From positions 7,970,604-8,025,528 of the forward strand of contig JARBES010000113.1 in NCBI GenBank assembly GCA_030265145.1: a DNA stretch of 54,925 nucleotides, in the 5' to 3' direction. The DNA comes from Strongylocentrotus pallidus (lineage: Eukaryota; Echinodermata; Echinoidea; Camarodonta; Strongylocentrotidae). The translations under genes and the position numbers were made by a program. The notes under the pieces were generated by a model. It searched no databases. It saw only the letters and a program-made list of their open reading frames with translations, and was not told where the DNA came from. The first letter of the stretch is position 1; every line of letters starts with the position of its first letter. Of this stretch, positions 47,101 through 54,925 are shown piece by piece.

Positions 47101-48154
47101 TTTGAAAGATAATTCAAAATCTAGATGTGATATTGTACACTTCTTGAGGGATCTCAATTTCTTATAATTCTGTAAACTTACAAAGGATGTTAAGAACCTT
47201 GGTATCATTCTGGGAGGTAATATAGGGCGCTGTCGGTTGGAATACTTGACAGATAAGCCGTTTTCCATGATCATAACGAGATGGTGTGAACACGAGAGTA
47301 CGTCTAGCGTTTACACGGCCATTTCGATTTGTTTTCACGTGTAGAGAAGAATCATTCGTGAGGTTAGTTGATTCCATGTACCAGTGGATGAGCGGAGCTG
47401 GATATCCGTTGTTGGATGTGCAGTTCACATCGGCTTCTTCACCATCTCTCAGATCATTGATACCATCAATTTCTGGAGTATCGGATGGTCCTACAGGTAC
47501 ATGCACGCACATATCACATTGATTAGACAATGAGAAAACACATATAAATGGACATTCAGAAAAATTATATTATTACAAAAATGACTGAATATGTTTGAAA
47601 GTCTTGAGATTGGTGGTTGTATAATGCCACTTTTCGGAAGAAAAAAATAATAATTAAGAGATTTATGGGAATTGAAGAAAAAAGCTGGTCTTTTAATTTT
47701 CTGTCTGGGTGCCCTACATTTAGATTTCTAATCATATCATACAATTCATTTCAAATGAAATCAAATCAAAGTACATGAATATGCTTTATACAAGGCTTTT
47801 ACATACCAGGCAAGAGCACATCCAGTTTGACTGTATTCGATGTTATGCCGTCCACAGTGCATCGATAATCCCCGTTGTCACTCATTCCCCATTTGCTGAT
47901 AGTCAGATTAGCAGAAGTATTGTCCGTCATCCATGTGATCTTGTTTGCGTCATTTGAACCATTACTAACAATTTGTTCGCAGTCTCCATCTTTGAAACAT
48001 ATTTTCCTTGCTAAAGAGGTTAAATTGTCTTTTACGATAAATATCTCAGCATTCTTATTCGAATGCATAAAACCGCAGAAAAGGTGAACGTCTTCACTGA
48101 TTGCAGGGATCTCAACATCAGCCGAAATCTGTACAGTTAATATGGCATGACAGG
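40738..48154 (-). CDS. Receptor B: Ig-Ig-Ig-FN3 membrane receptor with ITIM-like tail (signal exon not found)
   Basis: Exons in transcript order: 48154-47807 (V-type Ig), 47490-47182 (Ig C2), 46617-46318 (Ig), 45372-45085 (FN3), 44082-44062 (micro-exon), 43011-42856 (stalk/TM), 41768-41737, 41175-40738 (tail, TAA). All extracellular exons are phase 1-1 and every junction closes, giving 629 visible residues. The signal-peptide exon must lie upstream, but I could not identify it between 48,155 and 52,117. It is a predicted type I receptor with N-glycosylated ectodomain and SH2-docking tail. Unlike A and C it lacks the cysteine-bearing membrane-proximal exon. The architecture recalls CD22/nephrin-like adhesion and immune receptors, but orthology is not claimed. 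Confidence 0.82.
42856..43011 (-). CDS. Receptor B stalk and transmembrane exon
   Basis: A phase 1-1 exon that encodes a stalk (DSPVKEEPVDETESLPL), a membrane helix (IIVIGVIASAGFILLISLGL) and the same YFYGVLCCVKRKK segment as receptor A. Its acceptor corresponds to the upstream of the two acceptors in A. The following 32-base exon (41,768-41,737) encodes DGDNAQEGRT. Confidence 0.82.
43225..43610 (+). repeat. Expanded CA/CACCC low-complexity tract (copy B)
   Basis: Imperfect CACACA, CACCCA and ACACAT units interspersed with ATGTGAATC words, in the intron upstream of the receptor B stalk/TM exon. The equivalent tract in copy A is about 145 bases. Confidence 0.7.
45085..45372 (-). CDS. Receptor B fibronectin type III exon
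   Basis: An FN3 domain in one phase 1-1 exon: IPDPPSGFSVD, LVIAWQPGFDGGLQQTFTLEYC, LEPLTSYRMTLWAVNSAGSS, ending AVETVASTT. It keeps the core Trp, the tyrosine corner and the C-terminal strand. Its 5' half is nearly the same as the four half-exon units found upstream (45,465-46,195), closer than the receptor A exon is to its own units. Confidence 0.85.
45465..46195 (-). repeat. Tandem array of four FN3 5' half-exons (copy B)
   Basis: Four units with cores near 45,470-45,560, 45,672-45,760, 45,870-45,960 and 46,065-46,160 lie between the intact FN3 exon and the third Ig exon. The spacing is about 190-204 bp. Each contains the intron end, an acceptor-like CAG or similar, and the FN3 start (FVDQNQTTSSTLFVAWQPG or close). 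The coding similarity ends around FDGG or LEY, with no donor, and runs into the next unit. They cannot add a whole FN3 domain if spliced. Confidence 0.82.
46318..46617 (-). CDS. Receptor B third Ig domain exon
   Basis: A phase 1-1 exon of 300 bases encodes about 100 residues of an I/C2-type Ig domain: TPVIVNISVRRLENEKPF, FICSSDANPPATNFFWYHN with the B-strand Cys and core Trp, then LVIYDVQPSHSGKYECLAS with the F-strand Cys. Sequons include NIS, NRT, NTS and NAT. Its donor joins in phase to the FN3 start IPDPPS. Confidence 0.85.
47182..47490 (-). CDS. Receptor B second Ig domain exon (C2 type)
   Basis: A phase 1-1 exon of 309 bases. The motif ADVNCTSNNGYPAPLIHWY is typical of CD80-like/C2-set Ig domains (Cys, then PAP, then Trp), followed by GKRLICQVFQP with the second Cys. 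Sequons include NCT, NLT, NDS and NDT. It joins the next domain as VLNILYTPVIV, a natural Ig-to-Ig linker, which supports the splice assignment. Confidence 0.85.
47807..48154 (-). CDS. Receptor B first Ig domain exon (V-like)
   Basis: A phase 1-1 exon of 348 bases. EDVHLFCGF supplies the first Cys and MSDNGDYRCTVDG the second, with two further cysteines between (KICFKDGDC) that could form an extra disulphide. It ends SNTVKLDVLLPG, the G strand. Sequons include NLT, NGS and NTS. The upstream frame (CHAILTVQI) begins right after the acceptor, so the signal-peptide cleavage region is encoded in a separate upstream exon. Confidence 0.82.
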
Positions 48155-50240
48155 CTGCAAGATAAACGAAGAAACTAAAGTAAAAATTCTTAAATGAATT
48201 AAACAATTAATCAAACGAGCTATAGAATGTCTTCATGATTTGGCATTCGTCTTTTTCCTTTTTTTTATTAAAAAAAATGAAGTATTAATTGTCGCCCCCT
48301 TCCTTAAATTTATTATGAAATAAGACCCAAAGACGAGATTTGAACTGTATCTACGTATAAAATTAGGATATTGGCAGAACAAAAGTGGGATAATCTGTAT
48401 ACCCTTTGTCCAGTTTAGCTCTTTTTTCTCTTTTTTTTTTGGAGGGAGTTGAGGGCATTGCAGATCTTGGATTTATGAGATTATTCAGACTTATTGAAAT
48501 ACAATAATTAGTTACACTATCTTGTTCATCGCATTTACATACAACTATTCTAGACTCGAGGAAATGCTGACAATACCAAACCCATACCAATGTATTATAT
48601 ATTTCGTAAAACCTTTAAATGAAATATTGAATTTTTCCTCCGTTTCTATCTCGTTTCTTATCTTTCATTGTACTTCTAAAATACATGTACTTTTTAACTC
48701 TGCACACTGTCCGCATTAAAAAAAAAAAAAGTTTTCATAATGTTTTATTGTTTTGCTTACTTTTCATATATTTTCTTTTTACTTTTTTGGTATTTGTGCA
48801 CAATATTACACTGTGTCTTATAGTTTCTATGCTATTTGCACTGATACCCATGTGAAAAGAAAGTTGCGATTCTATAAGCTGTGGCATTATTTCAGGCTGT
48901 AAAGAAATTATATAACTTCGTTGCCTACAGATATATTTTGATCGTAGCCTCTATACAGAGGACCAATTACATGCTAACTTTTAATGGTGTGTGTGTGTGT
49001 GTGTGTGTGTGAGTTAGGGGGGGGGGTGGTGTTCCTTGTATAAGAAAACAAAAACAGAGAATAAAACAAAATGAATTCCTCTTGCGCGTTCCTAACCCCA
49101 CCGGCAGCGCAAACATTGTTTGCGAGGAAGATACGTAAACCGTCAACGAGATATAACAATCCCTCTTTAACGAGACGATTGACGTATCAGTAAACGTGTG
49201 TATCTTTTCAGTTCCGCTATCCGGTGCATGGCACTTTAGGATACCGGATTTATACACTATTTTAACAAGTAACCACGAAAGTGCCCCTAATATGTTGTTT
49301 ATAAACATAATGAAATTTAAAAAATGAGATAAGCTACGGTCATTGAAATGATTAAAACTCAATCGTGTGTCATTATGAACTTTGTATTTTATCTGTAATA
49401 TTCATTTTGAACACATTTTTTTTTTTTTTAATCTAAGAGCAAGTATTAAAGAAAAGTGTCACATGCGTATCGTATTAAATCAAAGATGAATTATGATTTT
49501 TCCTAGCGATGTTATCATGCGCATAGCCATATCTACATACGACATGCCATGCTATACATAGATTAGCAAAGGAAGTCATTTTGTGGACGTCATGTTGGGG
49601 TTGATATCGATATTCATCTTGTAATTTCCAGAAATCAGTCTTGCCCTTCCAAAATTGTGTACAGTGCAGACACCGGGCAGTGTGCACTTACGAACGACAA
49701 CATATAAGCATTCAAACTTTATACTAATGGATCTAGCGTTTTTAAAGTGTTAATCTACCAAAATTAAAAGTTCGTCACTCCCAGGCCCTTCAAATGGTAC
49801 TTGACATTGTAGTTTTGAAAGTATGAGTGGAAGGTCGTCTTCATGATTAAACCATCATTTTAGAGGTGGATGTCCGATTATCTTTGCAAAATGACTGCCC
49901 TGCTTATTTGGGAATGATGTTTTTTCAAAAGGAGAATGATACTCTCAAACCACTCAGTAGAATCATGAAACCTTGATTCAGTTGCATATTATGTTACTTT
50001 ACAGATGTGAAAGTACGTTGTCTTATTTCCGATGTACTTTACGTGGCACAATTAAAGTTATATTTAATACTCTGAGAAGCACACATTAAAATATAGATGG
50101 ATAGATAAAGGTTTTTGATTTTCTTTTAATAAAAAAAAACATTATTGCAGCAAAGCGGAATTACGATGATTATACAATGGAGGAGTGCACACTAAAATAT
50201 TAACAGCATTGGCAAAACTATTGAATAACAAATTATAAAC
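48155..50240. other. Gene-poor interval upstream of receptor B
   Basis: AT-rich sequence that should include the first intron, signal-peptide exon and promoter of receptor B. I checked candidate donors on the minus strand, for example near 49,690 and 50,577, and none gives a Met-initiated hydrophobic exon ending in phase 1. A (GT)n run (48,987-49,010) followed by a G-run (49,017-49,027) is present. No RNA gene was recognised. Confidence 0.5.
48987..49010 (+). repeat. (GT)12 microsatellite
   Basis: A pure GT dinucleotide run of about 24 bases followed a few bases later by an 11-base G-run. The open frames across it on the minus strand (poly-Thr-His) are artefacts. Confidence 0.95.
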
Positions 50241-50252
50241 AACAAATTGTTA

Positions 50253-50541
50253 TCGAAAATAATATCGCTAGTGATATTCGTTTGTCTCGCAATGTGTTCA
50301 ATAGGCCTTGTGCGTTATTGTTCCAATCATCGATCGAATTATTGACCACTGCGCCGGTCCTCCCGTAGAGTATAAAAGACGCTTGCTTACATTAGTTTTT
50401 ATCACCTGACGAAGTGTTGCAGCGGCGCACGAAACGTCGTGATCTTTTAGATTCCTTATTGACCACATTGCGAGACAAACGAATATCACTAGCGATATTA
50501 TTTTCGATACTACATCCGCAATGAGTAATATATTTAGCATT
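50253..50541 (+). mobile_element. 289-bp hairpin insertion with 12-bp flanking repeat (Penelope-like remnant or MITE)
   Basis: A perfect 12-bp direct repeat, AACAAATTGTTA, flanks this segment (50,241-50,252 and 50,542-50,553). Inside, arms at 50,251-50,306 and 50,454-50,509 are inverted repeats, perfect for about 45 bases (TATCGAAAATAATATCGCTA and onward) and imperfect beyond. The centre contains TATAAAAG (50,371-50,378) and CTGACGA (50,406-50,412) with GAAA (50,431-50,434), spaced like a hammerhead ribozyme core. Penelope-like elements are known to carry hammerhead motifs and to make variable target duplications. A non-autonomous DNA element is the alternative. There is no coding capacity. 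Confidence 0.6.
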
Positions 50542-50553
50542 AACAAATTGTTA

Positions 50554-51837
50554 ATTAAAAATGATAGAGTTCTTACCGAAAGGACAATCAGCATTGACAA
50601 ATGTAACACATGGTAATGAAAAAATAACGTTTTGTGTAAACTAATGTCACATATGATATGTATTATACATGACAACGTTTAACTTTTTTTTTGTTGAATG
50701 TTTTTGTTGTTGAAAATACTGAAAATAGCAGCCCGAGAGCTGAATTACATTCAGTTTACAATAGAAGCACATGAAAACTTAAAGCTGAAAACGGCATACA
50801 GATTCATTATAATTAATCAAAAATGCAATATCCTACCATTACTACTAGAAACGAGTAGTACTCAAAGTGTTATGTACATGTTTTTTAAGCTACAAATAGT
50901 TTTTGAAATGTAGATCTCTTATATGAGTTGGAATTGTGTTGATTTTAATTAATCCTACAAATATACAAATATTAATGACACTATATATTTATTTTGTATT
51001 TCTTTAATTTATTCATTTCAATTGTTCAGCTACTTATCGATGTTCATTGATACTATATTCGTTGGCCAATTAGAATTGAAACTTTGATTAATTTCAATTA
51101 TTCAGTTATTGTACGTATATACATGTACAGATATAAAAACTAAAAGAGGTAACAATACACATCCAAAGAACTAAGCAAAGTGATAGTGTTGACATTGATT
51201 TCAATAATTAATTTGTTCAGTATATACATGTACAAACTTTTTACAAAAAAACTTCATTAATGAATTAATTTCTTGAAGAAATGTAAATGCTATTGTCATT
51301 AATTGACATTATATATTCAGTTTTATGAAATGAGTTATAACGATAATTCACGCGTTCATTGATCTAGAGGAAATGTACTTAGCATAATGTTTGATTTTGA
51401 TTATTCAATTATTAAGCATAATATGTTAAGTAAAAAAGCAATTAATACAACCATTAGCTAATATCTTCGAATTTGAATATTGATTACATTTGATTGTTCA
51501 TTCATTCAAAATGTTTACACATGTTTGTAATAGCTTAAAATCGATAATATGCTTTGGTCATTTATTTCCAGTGTATACAAATCGTTAAAAACATTCAAAT
51601 CAGAAGCAACGCCGATTTATACTAATTCTTAGTCAGATAATTATGTACATACTTAGTATACAAAGCATATTCATGTCATTCCTGTCAACATTCCTTTATC
51701 AGTTTGATCAGTTACGGCACTAGACTATTCCTCAGTGGTTTTGTCCTCAATCTGATTAGTGGTATCGGATTGGTGGATCTGTGCTGTTTCATGAAATCTT
51801 ATCAATATTAAATGCCATAATTCTATGACAAAGTTAC
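50554..51837. other. Gene-free AT-rich interval
   Basis: Very AT-rich DNA with repeated TTAATTTCAATTATTCA-like words and no coding exon or RNA gene that I can support. It lies between receptor B and the 3' end of receptor C. Confidence 0.5.
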
Positions 51838-51910
51838 TCACAACCAATCAAATGCAACGATTTCATTAGCTTATATCAATTATTGTAACTTGTTATTTCT
51901 AACAAGTGTT
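51838..51910 (+). repeat. Dispersed part-unit of the CACAACCAATCAAATGCA family
   Basis: One partial unit (ACTCACAACCAATCAAATGC, then GCTTATATCAATTATTGTAA) matches the tandem units near 22,107 and 40,127. Its presence about 200 bases downstream of the receptor C stop parallels its place just beyond the stops of receptors A and B. Confidence 0.7.
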
Positions 51911-52117
51911 GTGAACCAACGTTATTGTATTACTAATACAGAGAACTTGTATGATAAATATCTCATATTGCAATTTGCATGCTGCCGATTCGTCCGTTTA
52001 AACATTACACGATGACCTCCAAACATGTCTACTGTATTTTTCACCTTCCATGCCTTTCGTGGGAAAGCTGTTCCAAGACAGTCATCATTTTGTGAATTGG
52101 ATGGTGGATGACAAACT

Positions 52118-52936
52118 TTAGGGCTTTATCTCTATATATGCAGCCGTCTCATCGTCATCATCATCATCTGTTGCCATGGGAACTGTATTGATGTAATGAG
52201 TATCATAAGGTTCCTCTTTACATGTGTTCTCTGTGTTGATATACACTCCTTCTGCCGTGTCCACCTGATCAGCATTCTTCATTCGCTCATAGGAAGGACG
52301 GAGGCATTCCTTGTCAGATCTAGATGGTTTAGAGCCGTTGGAACAGAACTCGCTTGACATTTTAGGATTTATCTCCATGTACGTGGTTGTCGCATCACCA
52401 GCATCGGCTGTGATAGGCACCGTGTTGGCATACTGAGGATCACGATTTTCCTCCCGAGGTGCCTTGTCGTACTCTGTGTTGGTATACACAACTTCTGGCC
52501 TGTCTACGTGATCATCATTCTTCCTGGACTTAGTGGTAGGACTGAAGTATCCTTTGCTACCAGGTCCGGATGTTTTGGAACCGTGTGAACAAGACTCCAT
52601 CAGCACGTTGGGATCTATCTCCATATACATGCACGTGGTTTCCACACCATCACCATCATCATCATCATCACCATCATTATCATCATCTCCTGCCAGTCTT
52701 AATATAGCGCTGGCATACGTCGGATCCTCTGCACTTGCATACTCAGGCTCCTGCTCTTTCCTTGGACTTGGACTTACATAGTCATCAGTAGAACCACCCG
52801 ATGGTTTAAAACCACTGATTGTAGACTGGGAAGAGAGAATTGGTTTCATGTCCATGTAGAATCCTTTAGTTGACTTCGGAGACTCGGACTTATGTTCCCC
52901 TGTAGACGAAATTTCAGCATAGACCTCTTGGGATAC
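52118..52936 (-). CDS. Receptor C cytoplasmic tail exon
   Basis: A phase-0 exon of 272 codons plus TAA. It starts VSQEVYAEI, then has FYMDMKP (YxxM, the PI3K p85 type). A repeated module follows: a VY(T/I)NTE element, a Y(A/I)NTVP element, and a final (T/A)xY(M/I)EI(N/K/D)P element. The first module is partial and ends CMYMEIDP, and two fuller ones follow at about 75-residue spacing. YxN sites suit Grb2-type SH2 domains and TTYMEI is ITSM-like. Acidic Asp runs separate the parts, encoded by CATCATCATCATC-type triplets on the plus strand that are likely to vary in length. Confidence 0.85.
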   Translation of the reverse strand, partial: VSQEVYAEISSTGEHKSESPKSTKGFYMDMKPILSSQSTISGFKPSGGSTDDYVSPSPRKEQEPEYASAEDPTYASAILRLAGDDDNDGDDDDDGDGVETTCMYMEIDPNVLMESCSHGSKTSGPGSKGYFSPTTKSRKNDDHVDRPEVVYTNTEYDKAPREENRDPQYANTVPITADAGDATTTYMEINPKMSSEFCSNGSKPSRSDKECLRPSYERMKNADQVDTAEGVYINTENTCKEEPYDTHYINTVPMATDDDDDDETAAYIEIKP

Positions 52937-54890
52937 CTTGAATAATAAATTGTAATTCCAATCACATAATTGCACAAATTCACATACATTAATTGCACTT
53001 ATCATCGAATAGCGATAAAGCGAAGAGCAGTTTTAGACTGATTAAGTGTATCTTCGTATTGTATTGAAAGAAACAACGTTTTACAAGATAGAACATGCAC
53101 TGTTTACCCTGACTACTATGTGTTAAAGTGACTGGAACATTATATTTCTGGAAATTGGTCACAGTTTGAAAACAAGTAAAAATCCATACCAACCTGTTGG
53201 GATTGTAATTTGGTCGTTGCCACTGATGGGACGGTTGGGTTGGTGGTTGACTTTTTCGCACTCCGCGCTGAGGGCAGAGAAAATGTCTTATTCATGAGTT
53301 TCTTTTTTCAGTCAAAATGTAAAAATAATTGTGTATATGGTAAGCGTATGATCAGTAAATATAAGACTAGCTGAAATCTAAACATGAGTAAATATTCTTG
53401 AACAAATTGACAGACAACAAGAAACTTGATATTTATGGTTGTATTGAAGGGACTTTAAAATCAGGAAACCGATATAGAATTCAATGAACATAGATTACAG
53501 AATATATTTTAAAGGAAAGGCGTAAATGTGTTCAAATATGTGAAACAAAATAAATGGGGAAATAAATTTCTCTTGAAACTCAGCTGAACTTACATTTCTT
53601 TCGGTTTCTGAAGCATAATGCGCCGTAGAAGTACATCAAAGCCACTGATATCAAGAAGATGACACCAGCAGACGAAATCACACCAAGAGCGATTGTCATG
53701 AAAGGTGGACTTTTCGTTAGAGATGGTGGCTCCTTCTCTTCTTGTACGTCTAATAGGAGACGAATTCCATGAAAAAGCGGGTTATGAATATTGACTTTAA
53801 AAAAAATGTTTCTTGTGTTGCATAATTTATAGTTTAGAGTAATTTAACTTTAACATTCCAAGTAGGACTCCTGGACGAGTTGGAACAAAAAAAGTTACAC
53901 ATCATCAAATTATTTTCTTTTTCTCATTTTGACTGACGTCTTCCAACTTTTTCAGGGGTTTGGCCAGGATAAGCTCCCTCATCGTCCTCTTATAGGAAGT
54001 ATTTGAAAGGCTCACCTACGATATCAGCTGGATTACTACACAGTGCCCTCCCAAAGGTCACTACAATCAGGTCATCTTCCGGGTCAGTGCTGACATTTGT
54101 GCTGGCTGCAATACACTCTGTTCCATTCACAAAGGAACATTGATTACCCTCCTTTGCGTTTGGTATGATGATAAAGCAGATGCCCTCCAACGATTGGTTT
54201 GCCATTGAAAAAGTCAACACGTGATTCTCCCTGTCCAGAGTAACGATTACGCCTGTAATAGACAAGGTTAGAAGTGAAGACAAAAATAATAGAGAAGAGT
54301 GAAGTGAGATAGATAGAGAGAGAGAGAGAGAAGCGGGGGGGGGGGGGGGCTGTGGGGAGGGCGGTGATGAATAAACCAATACACACAAAAATAATAATAA
54401 TTCAAAATAATAGATACAACATAAGCATGCGTATTTTTTTTTTAAAGCTCTTTGAGGGGTGTAAATAGCCAGATATTTTGTTTAATTTGGTTGATTGAAC
54501 ACGTGCAATCTCACGCATTTCAGGGATGTCTATTCAAACTTGGAAGGACACGTAGGGCAGACTTTCCCTCCCACTACATAAATATCCATATTTCCGATCC
54601 TTTTAAATAAGCGTTAGCCATATAACTTTAAGACATAGGTCCATATATAAATAAATTAGATTTAATGTGTATATAGCCGCCATCACGATTGAGTGTGTGT
54701 TTCCGGGGGGGGGGGTTGAATGACTAATAATTTATTGTGCAAGACTAATAAACACCACAACGAGCGAAAATGAAAGCTGTAAAACAATTGAAAACTAGTG
54801 GACGGAGAGTGGTTTTAATCATATCATTTTCAAATTTCAATACAAAACAAAAAGGCTCGTGATGCTTACCGTAGCTGTCTGGTGGTAAAG
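52118..54890 (-). CDS. Receptor C: paralogous receptor with a long Tyr-rich tail (5' part outside window)
   Basis: Exons in transcript order: 54890-54870 (micro-exon LPPDSY), 54252-54016 (cysteine-bearing domain), 53749-53594 (stalk/TM), 53267-53194 (24 residues, basic then Thr/Pro/Gln-rich), 52936-52118 (tail, TAA). All junctions close in phase, giving 434 visible residues; upstream Ig/FN3 exons are expected beyond the window. The exon order, sizes and phases match receptor A, so this is a paralogue on the same chassis. However, the juxtamembrane exon is longer and the tail is unrelated to the MYGNY tail of A/B. It is predicted to be a type I signalling receptor recruiting SH2 proteins. Confidence 0.78.
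53594..53749 (-). CDS. Receptor C stalk and transmembrane exon
   Basis: A phase 1-1 exon: stalk VQEEKEPPSLTKSPPF, membrane helix IALGVISSAGVIFLISVALM, then YFYGALCFRNRKK. It aligns along its whole length with the TM exons of receptors A and B, including the YFYG(V/A)LC motif at the inner face. The next exon (53,267-53,194) starts RSAKKS and is rich in Thr, Pro and Gln. Confidence 0.82.
54016..54252 (-). CDS. Receptor C membrane-proximal cysteine-bearing domain exon
   Basis: A phase 1-1 exon of 237 bases encodes about 78 residues with the same cysteine pattern as the receptor A exon: ENHVLTFSMANQSLEGICF, NQCSFVNGTEC, DPEDDLIVVTFGRALCSNPAD. Shared signatures are L(T/S)xANQSL, CFI, DP(D/E)DxxxVxFGR and LCS(K/N)PAD. 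Family unknown; possibly a diverged FN3-like fold. Confidence 0.78.
54315..54350 (+). repeat. (AG)n followed by G-run
   Basis: A short AG repeat next to a 15-base G-run in the intron upstream of the receptor C cysteine-domain exon. The homopolymer length is likely unreliable in the assembly. Confidence 0.9.
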
Positions 54891-54925
54891 CTTTATCCAG
54901 AACAAAGAAGCCAAAAGGAGGAAGA

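Noticed and set aside
50570-50620. Candidate signal-peptide exon ending at the GTAAGA donor near 50,577 (minus strand)
   Set aside because: The Met-led frame ends in the wrong phase for the next exon, and the correct-phase frame has no Met after its upstream stop.
50298-50675. 125-codon minus-strand frame over the hairpin insertion
   Set aside because: It runs through the inverted repeats and non-coding flanks and has no similarity to any protein family I know.

Overview
The window looks like nuclear DNA of a highly heterozygous marine invertebrate deuterostome, probably an echinoderm. The evidence is indirect: AT-rich introns, many ACATGTA-type words, small phase-1 immunoglobulin exons, LINE remnants and abundant indel and repeat variation. 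I could not place the species. There is no bacterial-style gene organisation. Coordinates of spliced genes come from splice signals, reading-phase continuity (every exon chain listed closes modulo 3) and comparison between the copies present here.

Layout. (1) 1-2,011: gene-free flank with a minisatellite. (2) 2,012-19,205, plus strand: a complete 13-exon homologue of PROSER3 (proline and serine-rich protein 3), predicted 949 aa, whose fifth intron holds nested LINE debris. (3) 19,206-22,369: repeats. (4) 22,370-27,953, minus strand: the 3' part of an immune-type membrane receptor (receptor A: FN3, cysteine-bearing domain, TM, phosphotyrosine tail), ending in a tandem array of FN3 half-exons that runs into a 100-N assembly gap (27,954-28,053). 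(5) 28,054-38,119: a second PROSER3 copy that starts in mid exon 6. (6) 40,738-48,154, minus strand: receptor B, homologous to A but continuing past the gap-equivalent position into three Ig domains. (7) 48,155-52,117: gene-poor, with a 289-bp hairpin insertion flanked by a 12-bp repeat. (8) 52,118 to the window end, minus strand: receptor C, a diverged paralogue with the same exon plan around the membrane and a different, longer cytoplasmic tail.

The stretch 10,398-27,953 aligns in order with 28,054 to about 45,900. The second copy starts exactly at the gap and the first ends exactly at it. This is the pattern made by two overlapping allelic contigs placed end to end, so copies A and B are more likely two haplotypes than a tandem duplication. 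The high protein divergence (about 51 of 380 residues in PROSER3 exon 10) keeps a true duplication open.

The most interesting biology is the receptor locus. Its intracellular tail is nearly invariant between A and B (3 differences in about 145 residues), while the FN3 ectodomain differs at about 30 of 97. One copy lacks a whole extracellular exon, another has an extra in-frame splice acceptor before the TM, and a tandem array of FN3 5' half-exons sits beside the intact FN3 exon as a possible sequence-donor reservoir. Receptor C keeps the chassis but carries a repeat-built tail rich in YxN and YxEI motifs. Together this suggests a diversifying family of inhibitory or adaptor-type Ig receptors.
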